From positions 186,001-250,000 of the forward strand of contig NZ_REFZ01000005.1 in the NCBI RefSeq assembly GCF_003841465.1: DNA of 64,000 nucleotides, read 5' to 3'. Both the position numbers and the translations under genes were made by a program. The DNA is from Natrarchaeobius oligotrophus. GTDB taxonomy: Archaea; Halobacteriota; Halobacteria; Halobacteriales; Natrialbaceae. The notes beneath the pieces were generated by a model. That model searched no databases, was not told the origin of the DNA, and worked only from the letters and a program-made list of their open reading frames with translations. Of the stretch, positions 1-8,234 are shown one piece after another. Positions within the stretch are counted from its first letter, which is position 1, and the number at the start of each line of letters is the position of its first letter.

Positions 1-1
1 C

Positions 2-349
2 ATGACGAAAGAAGCCCTCACCCGCCGACGATTCGCGACGTTCGTCGGCGCGGGCACGATCGCTGTACTGGCTGGTTGTTCGGACGACGAAACCGATGCG
101 GACGACCCCGGCGACGACGCCGGAGACGACGAGCCAGCGGACGACGAACAGACCGACTCGAGCGACGAGAACGGAGACGAGACGGACGACGACGACAGTG
201 ACGAAGATGCGGACGATAGCGACGCCGACGGTGACGAAGACGCGGACGGCGAAGATACCGACGGCGAAGATGCAAACGATGACGACGACGAAGACGCAGA
301 CGACGGAGACGCAGACGACGAAGACGCAGACGATGACGACGTGAGCTAA
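2..349 (+). CDS. Acidic twin-arginine lipoprotein, function unknown
   Basis: A 115-residue protein. The N-terminus carries a twin-arginine signal (LTRRRF) followed by a short hydrophobic stretch and a lipobox (AGC at about residues 24-26), so it is predicted to be exported by Tat and lipid-anchored on the outer face of the membrane. After the cysteine almost everything is a low-complexity run of Asp, Glu, Gly and Ala with DDxDGDEDADG-like repeats, and no folded domain can be recognised. The ATG at position 2 is the first available start; its promoter lies outside the window. The Arg-rich frame on the other strand is a shadow of the repetitive GAC/GAA codons. The lipoprotein call is firm; the role is unknown. 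Confidence 0.75.
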   Translation: MTKEALTRRRFATFVGAGTIAVLAGCSDDETDADDPGDDAGDDEPADDEQTDSSDENGDETDDDDSDEDADDSDADGDEDADGEDTDGEDANDDDDEDADDGDADDEDADDDDVS

Positions 350-522
350 TCGGCGCTACTCGTCGTTCACACACCCACCGTTGCGCCGCCCTCGAGCCGA
401 CGGACGCCCACGCAACCGGATCGGCTCGAGCGACGCGTTTTTCTCGACTGGATCGATTCCGACGACTCCGTTCGCGACGCGAGTTCGCCGTCGCGGCCGG
501 TACCGGCGTAAAATCCACACCG

Positions 523-529
523 CTTATAC
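523..529 (+). promoter_or_regulatory. TATA box of tRNA-Arg
   Basis: The sequence CTTATAC ends about 26 bases before the first base of the mature tRNA, which is the normal archaeal TATA to start-site distance. No other gene lies between it and the tRNA. Confidence 0.6.
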
Positions 530-554
530 CGATCCATCGTCGATTCCTACTCGA

Positions 555-629
555 GGGCACGTAGCTCAGTCTGGATAGAGCGTCGGACTTCTAATCCGAC
601 GGTCGTGGGTTCGAATCCCATCGTGCCCG
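555..629 (+). tRNA. tRNA-Arg (anticodon TCT)
   Basis: A complete cloverleaf can be drawn by hand. The acceptor arm GGGCACG (555-561) pairs with CGTGCCC (622-628), with a G discriminator at 629. The D-arm has GCTC..., the anticodon loop is CTTCTAA with anticodon TCT (reads AGA, Arg), and the T-arm contains GTTCGAATC. No intron is visible and the 3' CCA is not encoded, as is usual in haloarchaea. Confidence 0.95.
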
Positions 630-801
630 TGCGAAAATTATCGGATCAGTACCTCTCGCGCATCTGTAGCGTTGGATGGGTCACTGGCCGAAATTCGGCC
701 GATCTTCGACTCGAATCTCATCCTGAGAATCCGGATCCCGTTCAACAGTTGAACGCCCCCCTTCGCCGCCCGGTGGTTTTCGTTGTCGTGTTTTCGTCGA
801 G

Positions 802-1143
802 GTGGTCGGCGTGAGCACCACACCGTGGACGCCGGTCGGCCGCACGACATGTCTTCACTGTGGAGCCCACGTCACCAACCGATTCGGTCGCGTCTTTGGT
901 GACGATCGCGACCGTGCCCATCGTTGCGGAAAGTGTGACAGCTACGCTCGATTGAGCCGTGGGTCCGCAGCCGGGCTCGAGCCCCGACGAACTCGAGGTG
1001 ACGGTTCGAGCGGTCGACTCGGGCCGTCGCGTCCATCCCACAAACCCAACCGCTCGAGCGATCCACTCACGGCCAGGGGATCAACCAGCCGAACCCGCCG
1101 GCACACAGCGTCGAACTGCCCAGTCCGGCATCGGTGGGACTGA
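802..1143 (+). CDS. DUF7563-like zinc-finger protein with C-terminal extension
   Basis: The N-terminal part has CLHCGAHV, then RFGRVF, then RCGKC: two Cys pairs around an RFxRVF core. This is the same pattern as the short gene at 44822-44971, so it is probably a small haloarchaeal zinc-binding protein of the DUF7563 type. The start is a GTG at 802 or 811; no ATG is available. After about residue 52 the protein continues for about 60 Arg/Ser/Pro-rich residues unlike the family, and the last 77 bases overlap the convergent gene on the other strand. The zinc-finger part is convincing; the long tail may be read-through after loss of the original stop. Confidence 0.55.
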   Translation: MVGVSTTPWTPVGRTTCLHCGAHVTNRFGRVFGDDRDRAHRCGKCDSYARLSRGSAAGLEPRRTRGDGSSGRLGPSRPSHKPNRSSDPLTARGSTSRTRRHTASNCPVRHRWD

Positions 1144-1585
1144 GCGTGTGCTCCTGACCGCGACTGCCGCAGGTGATCGTCCGGGTCCCGGTGTGCGTTC
1201 TGTTTTCCCCCGTCTCGACGACGTACACCGTCACGTCGCCGCGGCTCCAGTCTTCGACCGAGGTGGTGACGTTCTCGCCTGGACCGACGGTGATCTCCTG
1301 AGCGTGGACGTCGTCGACCGGCGTCACGTTCCGGTACTCGCCCGGCCAGACGAGGTCGTCGAGGGTCGCCAGCCGCCGGTCGCCGTCGGCCGTGGTGACT
1401 TCGAAATTGAGATAGCCCGCCTCGTCGAGGTCGGCGACGGTGTAGACGGTCACGTGCTGTTCGTCGTCGACGTCGTTTTCGATCGTTACGACCGGCCGGT
1501 CGCTCCCCGTCGCGACGGCGACGGCGAACAGCGACGCGACGAGGAGGACGCCGACGAGGAGGATCGCGAATCCGCGGGAGACCAT
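1067..1585 (-). CDS. Single-pass membrane-anchored protein, function unknown
   Basis: A 172-residue protein. Residues 7-26 are strongly hydrophobic (ILLVGVLLVASLFAVAVA), giving an uncleaved signal anchor or signal peptide. The remaining ~145 residues are acidic and beta-rich (VVTIENDVDDEQ, VTVYVVE) and predicted to be extracellular. Two cysteines near the C-terminus (ITCGSRG and TLCAGG) could form a disulfide. It is transcribed convergently with the zinc-finger gene to its left and divergently from the beta-propeller gene to its right. No family is recognised. Confidence 0.7.
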   Translation of the reverse strand: MVSRGFAILLVGVLLVASLFAVAVATGSDRPVVTIENDVDDEQHVTVYTVADLDEAGYLNFEVTTADGDRRLATLDDLVWPGEYRNVTPVDDVHAQEITVGPGENVTTSVEDWSRGDVTVYVVETGENRTHTGTRTITCGSRGQEHTLSPTDAGLGSSTLCAGGFGWLIPWP

Positions 1586-1717
1586 GCGAGCGACTCGTTT
1601 TCGACGGGTTAAAATACGTTCGCTTCGGGCGAAAGATACTCGAGAACTCGAGACAGCGGCGTGTTCCGCAGGGACGGACCGGTGGAACCAATTGGCGGGA
1701 GTCGAAAGGACGAGCCG

Positions 1718-2935
1718 ATGCCCTCCAGACGTCAGCTACTCGCCGGCTCGGCGACGGCTGCGGCCGGCGCGCTCGCCGCCGCAGCCCTCGTGACGCCGTC
1801 CGCGTCGGCGAGCGAATCGCCGCTCGACTGGCCGATGTCGCGGTACGATCCCGCGGGAACCGGCTACAACCCCGAGGCGTCGGGACCGACCGACGACGTC
1901 CGGGTCGCCTGGTCGCACGAATCGACCGGCTGGTTTCGCGGCGCTGCAGCACCGATCCGCCTCGGAAACACGCTCTACGCCGTCGGCGACGGGCTACTCG
2001 CCCTCGAGGTTGCCGACGGCGAGCGGTTGTTCGCCCGCCGCGGACCGTACACCTCGAGTCCGGCCCGCGCCCGGTCGGCGTCCTACCGGACCGACGCGCT
2101 CGCGGTGGCCGGCACGGGCGGCGTCGACGGTCTGAACGCCGGCGGCGGGATCGACGTCCCGGGAGTCGATCGAGCGATCGGTCAGCGTCGCTGGCGCGGG
2201 CCCGAACGCGGATCGCCGCGTCCGACGATCGAACACGATCCGACGGTGAGCCCGGTCGCGGCCGACGACGCGGTGTACGCGCCGATCTACGGGACGAACT
2301 CGATCGTCGCGCTGGACGCCGATAGCGGAGCCCAACGGTGGCGCGCCACCCACCACGAAGACGACGTCGTGAGCGTGAGCTTCGGTCGTCCGGCCGTCCG
2401 CGACGGGACGCTGTACGTCGCCAACTGGCCCCACCAGGTGACGGCCTACGCTCGCGAGGACGGCACGCAGCGCTGGCAACGCGAATTCGACGCGCAGATG
2501 CAACTGAGCACGACCGCGACCGACGCAGGCGTCGTCGTCACCACCCGCCACGGCGTCGCGCTACTGGACCCCGACGACGGCGGGCCGATCTGGCGGCGCG
2601 ACCTCGAGGGCAACGCGACCGACGGCGACGCGGCCGTCGCAGAGGGGACGATCTTCCTGAGCGACGGGCTGGAGACGTTCTACGCGCTCGACCTCGAGAC
2701 GGGCGACGAGCTGTGGTCGGCACCGTTCGAGGGCGAGACGGAGCCGGTCGTCGCCGGCGGAATGGTGTACGCCGTCGAGGACGACCTGTTTCTCGTCGGC
2801 TTCGATGCGGAGACGGGGACCGAGCGGTTTCGGTACCAGCCGACGGAAGCGCCGCTGTCGCCGCCGATCGTCGGCGACGGACGGCTGTACCACGTCAACC
2901 GCGGGCGGGTCATCGCCCTGGAGGAAGGGGAATGA
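1718..2935 (+). CDS. Exported PQQ-like beta-propeller repeat protein
   Basis: A 405-residue protein with a Tat signal (SRRQLLAGSATAAAGALAAA) and a predicted cleavage around ASA-SE. It then has repeated blades of the type 'xVYAxxYGTNSIVALDADSGAQRW' and 'TFYALDLETGDELWSA': an aromatic, ALD, a short turn with TG, and a closing Trp. This is the PQQ-binding-like or quinoprotein-dehydrogenase-like propeller family. No dehydrogenase catalytic residues can be identified, so a binding or scaffolding role at the cell surface is more likely than an enzyme. The ATG at 1718 was chosen because it begins the Tat motif; an upstream in-frame start at 1661 would bury it. The stop overlaps the start of the next gene (ATGA), implying translational coupling. 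Confidence 0.85.
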   Translation: MPSRRQLLAGSATAAAGALAAAALVTPSASASESPLDWPMSRYDPAGTGYNPEASGPTDDVRVAWSHESTGWFRGAAAPIRLGNTLYAVGDGLLALEVADGERLFARRGPYTSSPARARSASYRTDALAVAGTGGVDGLNAGGGIDVPGVDRAIGQRRWRGPERGSPRPTIEHDPTVSPVAADDAVYAPIYGTNSIVALDADSGAQRWRATHHEDDVVSVSFGRPAVRDGTLYVANWPHQVTAYAREDGTQRWQREFDAQMQLSTTATDAGVVVTTRHGVALLDPDDGGPIWRRDLEGNATDGDAAVAEGTIFLSDGLETFYALDLETGDELWSAPFEGETEPVVAGGMVYAVEDDLFLVGFDAETGTERFRYQPTEAPLSPPIVGDGRLYHVNRGRVIALEEGE

Positions 2936-3726
2936 CGGACGACCGCGAGGACGAAACGGACGTCGCACCGAACGACGGGCCGGCGGACGAGAGAGCGTCG
3001 AACTCGAGCGGATTCGAGGCCGTCGTCGCGAACGCGATCGGGCGACTCCGGAGCGATCCCGTCCTGTGGCTGCCGTTTTTGCTCGCCGGGCTGCTCTCGT
3101 TCGCGATCGATCGACGACGCGCCGCCGACGCCCTCCCCGTCGAGGCGGGAGTCGACGACGCGACGGTGAGCGTCGCGTATGCGATCTACCCCTCCGGCGT
3201 GACGGAGACGGTTCGGCCGCTGGGCGCGCTGGTGGACCTTCGGCTGCCGTCGCTCGCCTACGCCCTCGGGCTCGAGGCGCTCGCGGTGCTCGCCGTCGCC
3301 GGCGCGGGCTGGCTGACCATCGCGCGGGCTCGTGGCGATCCGCTTCGCCCGGAGCGCTTCGGTCGGTACCTCCTCCTGGTGGTCGGCGTCGGAGCCGGCT
3401 ACCGGCTGCTCGAGGCGGTCGGCGTCGGGTACGGCGGCGGGAGCCTGCTGTCGGGACTGGCGGTGCTCGCGCTCGCGTTCGCCGTCCTCGTTCGACTGTT
3501 TCTGTGGCCGGCGCTGGTGTTGCGTGGCGAGGGCGTCGCGGCCTCGCTGGCGAAAAGCTGGCGGGACGCTCGAGGGCAGGGGTGGACGATCCTGGGACTG
3601 ATCCTGCTGATCGGGCTGGGAGCATGGGCGCTGGCGCACGCGCCGGTCGTCGGAACGGTTCTCAGCGTCTGGCTCGTCGGCACGATCCACGCCGTCTCGC
3701 TGGTCGCCCTGCTCGAGCGCACGTAA
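2932..3726 (+). CDS. Multi-pass membrane protein coupled to the beta-propeller
   Basis: A 264-residue protein. A charged cytoplasmic N-terminus of about 45 residues is followed by about five or six hydrophobic segments (LWLPFLLAGLLSFAI, LALEALAVLAVAGAGWL, YLLLVVGVGAGYRLL, LLSGLAVLALAFAVLV, ILGLILLIGLGAWALA, VGTVLSVWLVGTIHAVSLVALL). The layout, with an amphipathic 'AxSxxKSWRDARG' segment between late helices, recalls haloarchaeal membrane proteins distantly related to the GPDPase membrane-domain family; the frameshifted gene at 16177-17360 has a similar plan. Its ATG overlaps the stop of the propeller gene by four bases, so the two probably act together at the membrane. Function unknown. Confidence 0.8.
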   Translation: MTDDREDETDVAPNDGPADERASNSSGFEAVVANAIGRLRSDPVLWLPFLLAGLLSFAIDRRRAADALPVEAGVDDATVSVAYAIYPSGVTETVRPLGALVDLRLPSLAYALGLEALAVLAVAGAGWLTIARARGDPLRPERFGRYLLLVVGVGAGYRLLEAVGVGYGGGSLLSGLAVLALAFAVLVRLFLWPALVLRGEGVAASLAKSWRDARGQGWTILGLILLIGLGAWALAHAPVVGTVLSVWLVGTIHAVSLVALLERT

Positions 3727-3830
3727 GGTCGCCACGCCGGAGCCGTACGTCCAGCGTTCTCTCGCTCTGAATACGCTAGAAGCGTTTAACCCACCGGAGT
3801 ACCGATACCGAGGTGAACGGGGGCAGGAGG

Positions 3831-3923
3831 ATGGAAGAAGCGACCCAAAAAGAGGTAAACGAAGCGATCCTGAAGCTCGAGCGGGACGACGACTCGGAGG
3901 AAATCATTATCGCAGACGAGTAG
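3831..3923 (+). CDS. Possible 30-residue acidic small protein
   Basis: A short frame reads MEEATQKEVN... and ends ...EEIIIADE, an amphipathic, Glu-rich peptide with normal codon use. A GGAGG sits directly against the ATG. An in-frame GTG at 3813 would give a leaderless start about 25 bases after the TTTAA at 3785. The frame lies alone between the membrane-protein gene and an AN1 zinc-finger gene. No family is recognised. Support rests on codon bias and start signals only, so this is a candidate rather than a firm gene. Confidence 0.4.
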   Translation: MEEATQKEVNEAILKLERDDDSEEIIIADE

Positions 3924-4088
3924 CGGTCTCGAGGCGGGAGCGTGACGAGACAGCCATAGCGGTGCAAAACCGAGTTCGATTTCCGAGGAGAGCGTCGACG
4001 GCGACAGCGAAACGTACGGAGCGCGACGCGATAACGGCCGTTCTCCCGGAAAATTCATTATTTTTGAGTGCTCTTCTGGAAAGGATAG

Positions 4089-4586
4089 ATGGGGGAGTGT
4101 GAGTATCCTGGATGTTCCGGCGATGGGACGATCCAGAATTCGTGCTCGTACTGCGAGTTCGATTACTGCTCGACCCATCGACTCCCGGAGCGACACAACT
4201 GCCCTGCGCTCTCGAACGCGAGTACGCTCGGTCCCGATTTCAGGACGGAGTTTGCGGTTACGACGGCTACGCCGGACGAAAAAACGCTCTGCTCGGATTG
4301 TCAGGCCGCGCCCGTCGTCTTCGGAGAAGAGTTCTGCGAGGACTGTTTGCGTCAACTGACCGGGAGCCGCGAAAACAAACAGTGTGAGCGGTGCTCGAAT
4401 TACACCACGCCGGAACGCGATCGGTGTCTCGATTGCCGGCGTCGGGAGCGGGTGATGGATTCGAAAAGCCCCGACGTCGCGCCCGACGGATCGCTGGTGA
4501 CGGAATCGGTTGACCCAGAGGACGGCACGTCCCAGAAGTCGACGGGGCTCATTTCTCTGCTGAAATCGGTATTTCGTCGCGGGTAA
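4089..4586 (+). CDS. AN1-type zinc finger protein
   Basis: A 165-residue protein. The N-terminal ~37 residues match the AN1 zinc finger, with CEYPGC then CSYCEFDYCSTHRLPERHNC: Cys-x4-Cys, Cys-x2-Cys, Cys-x2-His and His-x-Cys spacing that binds two zincs. A second Cys-rich region follows (CSDC...FCEDC and CERC...CLDC), probably one or two additional zinc ribbons. The C-terminal 40 residues are acidic and end in a short amphipathic helix (LISLLKSVFRRG). Archaeal AN1 proteins are poorly characterised; a nucleic-acid or protein-binding role is plausible. Confidence 0.85.
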   Translation: MGECEYPGCSGDGTIQNSCSYCEFDYCSTHRLPERHNCPALSNASTLGPDFRTEFAVTTATPDEKTLCSDCQAAPVVFGEEFCEDCLRQLTGSRENKQCERCSNYTTPERDRCLDCRRRERVMDSKSPDVAPDGSLVTESVDPEDGTSQKSTGLISLLKSVFRRG

Positions 4587-5114
4587 CTCACCACTGGGCG
4601 AGTATCGCATACGGGATCGAAGGCGGGAGAATCAGCAGCAGGGACTCGTACACGCGATTATTTCCTAAGCCAACGACCGCCTTTCGCGAAGCGATTCACT
4701 GATCTCGAGTCGTGGAACGAGACGACCGAAACACGACGTTGAGCACGGGCGAGGTAAAATGCTACTATACTTCGATAGATATAAGTTTTTTCGAGCGATA
4801 AATTATCACGAAAGCCACGCAACTAGCGATACGCGTTGGGCGAACGCGAAATGCCCCGGGTGCTGGAACCACCCGAAGCGTGGCTTCTAACCCCTATCGA
4901 GGGTTTCCACCATGATTACGCTCGTTCTGACGGGATATAAACGTCCCGCACGACGGACGAACCGCCCTCACGAGCGACCGACGACCGAATCGAACGTGAT
5001 TCCGACCGAACCACGCGTGATCCGAATCGAATCGAACGCAACCCCCGCCGAATCCGATCCGACACCGACGTCGGTCGCACCAGCTGACGCAACATGGCCC
5101 GCAAGGAGAGTTCG
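4587..5114. other. Gene-free region, AT-rich in part, holding an RNA-like element
   Basis: 528 bases without a convincing gene. The stretch 4755-4810 is markedly AT-rich for this genome and holds TATA-like sequence around 4784-4791. The structured element at 4851-4911 is listed separately. A second TATA-like motif (GGATATAAACG) lies near 4931-4941. From 4970 to 5060 there are degenerate repeats built on CCGAATCGAACG / GATCCGAATCGAATCG. A frame can be read from 4912, but its composition is poor and it overlaps the hairpin. Confidence 0.5.
4851..4911 (+). ncRNA. Two-hairpin element resembling an IS200/IS605 (TnpB) omega-RNA end
   Basis: Two consecutive hairpins are visible. Hairpin 1 is CGGGTG (4857-4862) with CACCCG (4870-4875) and a 7-base loop. 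Hairpin 2 is GTGG (4880-4883) with CCAC (4907-4910), enclosing AACCC (4889-4893) with GGGTT (4901-4905). A TATA-like box sits about 70 bases upstream. The sequence resembles what I recall of the 3' ends of haloarchaeal tnpB (IS1341/IS605) elements, where the guide-RNA scaffold lies at the right end, but no tnpB or tnpA frame is present here. It could be a scar, a solo omega-RNA or an unrelated structured RNA. The structure is seen; the identity is inference. Confidence 0.4.
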
Positions 5115-5300
5115 ATGAGCGGCGAGCCCGCATCCGACGCCGAGTCGCCATCGGACTCGAGGCGCACCTCCGACTCGAGCCCGTCGACGGACTGTCCGCA
5201 CTGTGGCCGCCCGGTCGCGCGGGTGTCGGTCGTCGGTCCGCTGGAGGCCGTCGCCGGCCCCTGCGGCTGTCGAGTCGCACCCGACCTGCTGATGGATTAG
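5115..5300 (+). CDS. Small zinc-ribbon-like protein
   Basis: A 61-residue protein: a Ser/Asp-rich N-terminal half, then CPHCGRPV and, 18 residues later, PCGCRV. That is a CxxC...CxC arrangement likely to bind one zinc. The ATG at 5115 is preceded by AAGGAGAG at a proper ribosome-binding distance; an upstream ATG at 5094 is in frame but overlaps that site. It is a single-gene unit followed by the large repeat lipoprotein. Function unknown. Confidence 0.6.
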   Translation: MSGEPASDAESPSDSRRTSDSSPSTDCPHCGRPVARVSVVGPLEAVAGPCGCRVAPDLLMD

Positions 5301-5448
5301 CGCTGTGACTGAACGGGTGTCGACTACGGTTCGACGGTCGACCGCCCGAAACGCGCGGTCCTCGAGTCGATCCGCGCGGTCGTTTCACTCACTCAAACAT
5401 ATCCAATAACCGGAACGTATTTGACGCCCGGGCGACAGATCTCGGGGT

Positions 5449-8154
5449 ATGCCCACGCCCTCCAGGCGACGCGTTCTGACGGGAAGTGCCGTCTCGCTCG
5501 CGGCGCTGGCCGGCTGCGTCGCGACGGCGGTCGAATCGACCGAACCCGAAACCGGCTCCGACGCCGACCTCCCGGACGACCTCGAGGCCGTCCTTGGGGC
5601 GATCCCCGACGAGGACGACGTCGACGGCTCGTACGAGGGAGTCATCCTCGCGGCCGTCGGAGACGACGCCGAGGATCTCGATCCCGAATCCCGACGACTG
5701 CTCGAGGAACTCGAGGCGGTCGACCGGAGCCGAATCTCGCAGGTCGGGACGGTGATCTTCGAGAACTACCGGCCACGGATCGGGATCGCGGCCGGCTCGT
5801 TCGACCGGCCGGAGCCGGGAAGTTCGGTCGACGACGACGGCGAGTGGCGGCTCGCCGAGGACCGGGAATCGGCGTACGCGACCGCCGACGGACGGGCCGC
5901 AATCGTCGGCGGCGAGGACGCGACCGACCTCGCGGGCGCGCTCGTCGAGGCCGCAACCGGGGAAGCGACGGGGTTGTTCGACGAGCGCGAGTACCTCGCG
6001 ACGGCCGTCTCCCGACTCGCCTCCTTCCCGCACGTCTACGTCATCACCGATCCCGACGACGCCCTCTCGACGAGCGAGAGCGATCGACTCCGGGCGTTCG
6101 TCGCCGCCGCCGATCAGCCGCCGGGACGGATCGAGGGCGTCGCCGACAACGAGTTCGTGCTCTATCCGAGCGCCGACGGCGCGCTGTCGGACGACGAGAT
6201 CGTCGAGGGGTTCGTCCGCGAGCTCGGACACGGAACCGTCCTCGAGACCGAGATCCACCGCGAGGAACGCGCGGTCCGCGTCGAAGCCGTCGTCGAACAG
6301 CCCCTCGAGCGCGACATCGACGCCGCGCCGAACGCGCGGTTCCGGGCCGACGTCGAAGGAGGTGGCGTCGAACTCGAACACGAGGACGGCGAAACGATCG
6401 ACGGGGACGACCTCGAGCTGTGGGTCGACGGCGAGCTCGCGTCGAGCCAGCCCGCCGAATCGGTCGACGAGGTGGCCGTCGGTGACGTCCTCGCGGTCGA
6501 GACGAAGGCGCTCGCGACGGTCACGCTCCGGTGGGTCGACGAAGACGAGTACGTCTACCACGACTACGTGACGGTCGTCGTCGGCGAGGGTGCGTTCGAG
6601 ACAGCCTCCGACGTCGACGACGGTCGCATCGAACTGACCTACACCGGCGAGCGCGAGGCGAATCCCGACCGACTCGCGTTCGAGCATCGGCGGGCCGACG
6701 GCGAGACGGTGACGCCCGCGGTCGACGGTGCGGACGGGACGCTCGCGTCCGGCGACTCGCTCGTCGTCTCCGACGTCGAACTGGACGATACGGTCTCGGT
6801 CGAACTCGACGTCCCGCCGGAGCCGTCCGGCCGGCCGGCGAGGCTCGTCCGCGTTCGCGCCCGTCCGCCGCAGGTCCACACGTTCCGAGACGACGACGCG
6901 GTCGTCGTCGCGTACGCGGACGACGAAGCGCGCGACGCCGCCGAGTTCCGGGTGCGCGTCGACGACGAGCCGGTGGCCGACCAGCCGGCCGATCGGACGG
7001 ACGTCCTCGACACGGGCGACGAGCTCGCCTTCGAACTCCCGGCGCTCGGCGAGGAACTCGTCGTCGAGTGGACCGCGCCCGACGACCCGGTGGACGTCGC
7101 GAGCTACGCGAACACGCCGCGGATTGCGACGGCGTTCGAGTACGACGACGGAGACGGAACGCTGACGGTCGTTCACGACGACGGCGACGCCGTGCCCGCC
7201 GGCCAGCTCGAGTTGCTGGTCGACGGGGAGCCGGCCGACCGCCAGCCGGCCGACGAGTACGAGACGTTCGAACCCGACGACTCGCTCTCGCTCGCGGTCG
7301 AGCCGTTCGCTCCCGTCGAGCACCGCTGGGCGGCCGGAGAGCACGATCGTCCCCTCGGGCGGACGATCACCGGCGAGGAGTCGATCGACGCCTCGTACGA
7401 TCCCAACGAGCGCGCGGCCCGGTTCGTCTACACCGGCGGCCGCGACGCGGACGCCGGCCGCCTCGGCGTGTACCGCGACGGCATCCGCGGGAACGAAGAG
7501 CCGGAACCGCTGTTCGCCGACGAGGGGACGCTTACGGAGGGCGACGCGGCAACCGTTTCCGACGTCGAGCCGTACGATCGGCTGGCGATCGTCCTCGTCG
7601 ACGACGAGCCGCGCGCGAGCCGAGCGCTCCTGCGGTTCGATCCGACGCCGCGGCGCGCGTTCGCACTCGAGGACCGCGACGGCGAGGTGGTCGCCGTCTA
7701 CCGCGACCGCGTCGAGCGCGACGCGGCGGCGTTTCGGGTGCGCGCCGACGGGGAGGAGACGAACGCGCAGCCGGACGACGCACTCGAGACTCTGAGCGCC
7801 GGCAACGAGATCGAACTGGGCTCGTTCTCGCCCGGAACCGAACTCGTCGTCGAGTGGACCGCGCCCGCCGATCCGATCGAGGTCGACGATCACGTCGTCG
7901 TGCCCTCACCCGAGTTCGAGACGTCGGCCGACGACGGCGAGGTCACGATCGAACACGTCGGCGGGGACGAGGTGGCCGCCACAGACGTCGACGTGATGAT
8001 CCATCCCTCGCACGGCGACCTCGTCGGCTGGGACGGCGAGGGAACGATCTCGAGCGGCGAGACGGCGAGCTACGCCGTCGACGAGTCCCCCGAGATCGTG
8101 TCCGTCGTCTACCGCGAGCGCGAACTGCTTGCGGAGACGCGATTGGACGACTGA
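5449..8154 (+). CDS. Large Tat lipoprotein with about seven Ig/pilin-like repeats
   Basis: A 901-residue protein. The Tat signal (PSRRRVL) and lipobox (LAALAGC) predict a surface-anchored lipoprotein. Residues ~40-295 form one N-terminal globular region. From about residue 297 to the end there are about seven diverged units of 80-95 residues with a recurring plan: a beta strand like 'VTIEHVGGDEVAATDVDV' or 'VELEHEDGETIDGDDLEL', then 'xVDGE..xxQPA', then 'L..GD.l.v', then 'L.v.WTAP.DPv'. The strand and turn pattern resembles the C-terminal domain of haloarchaeal type IV pilins, here strung in tandem without a pilin signal. An adhesion or envelope role is inferred. The 834-residue frame on the opposite strand is a codon-bias shadow. 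Confidence 0.8.
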   Translation: MPTPSRRRVLTGSAVSLAALAGCVATAVESTEPETGSDADLPDDLEAVLGAIPDEDDVDGSYEGVILAAVGDDAEDLDPESRRLLEELEAVDRSRISQVGTVIFENYRPRIGIAAGSFDRPEPGSSVDDDGEWRLAEDRESAYATADGRAAIVGGEDATDLAGALVEAATGEATGLFDEREYLATAVSRLASFPHVYVITDPDDALSTSESDRLRAFVAAADQPPGRIEGVADNEFVLYPSADGALSDDEIVEGFVRELGHGTVLETEIHREERAVRVEAVVEQPLERDIDAAPNARFRADVEGGGVELEHEDGETIDGDDLELWVDGELASSQPAESVDEVAVGDVLAVETKALATVTLRWVDEDEYVYHDYVTVVVGEGAFETASDVDDGRIELTYTGEREANPDRLAFEHRRADGETVTPAVDGADGTLASGDSLVVSDVELDDTVSVELDVPPEPSGRPARLVRVRARPPQVHTFRDDDAVVVAYADDEARDAAEFRVRVDDEPVADQPADRTDVLDTGDELAFELPALGEELVVEWTAPDDPVDVASYANTPRIATAFEYDDGDGTLTVVHDDGDAVPAGQLELLVDGEPADRQPADEYETFEPDDSLSLAVEPFAPVEHRWAAGEHDRPLGRTITGEESIDASYDPNERAARFVYTGGRDADAGRLGVYRDGIRGNEEPEPLFADEGTLTEGDAATVSDVEPYDRLAIVLVDDEPRASRALLRFDPTPRRAFALEDRDGEVVAVYRDRVERDAAAFRVRADGEETNAQPDDALETLSAGNEIELGSFSPGTELVVEWTAPADPIEVDDHVVVPSPEFETSADDGEVTIEHVGGDEVAATDVDVMIHPSHGDLVGWDGEGTISSGETASYAVDESPEIVSVVYRERELLAETRLDD

Positions 8155-8234
8155 GCGGGAGCTAGCTGAACGGTCACCGACGACGCGGACAATTCAGGCC
8201 GGCGGTACAACTGCGGGGCGTCCGTCACCCCTGC

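Noticed and set aside
942-1952. 336-residue Arg-rich frame on the minus strand
   Set aside because: Covers two genes with better codon use; almost entirely Arg/Pro/Ser.
4912-5118. 68-residue frame after the hairpin element
   Set aside because: Poor codon use, degenerate repeats, and its start overlaps the hairpin.
5389-7893. 834-residue open frame on the minus strand
   Set aside because: Arg/Val/Asp-rich composition typical of an antisense shadow of a GC-rich gene; the plus strand carries a lipoprotein with signal and repeats.
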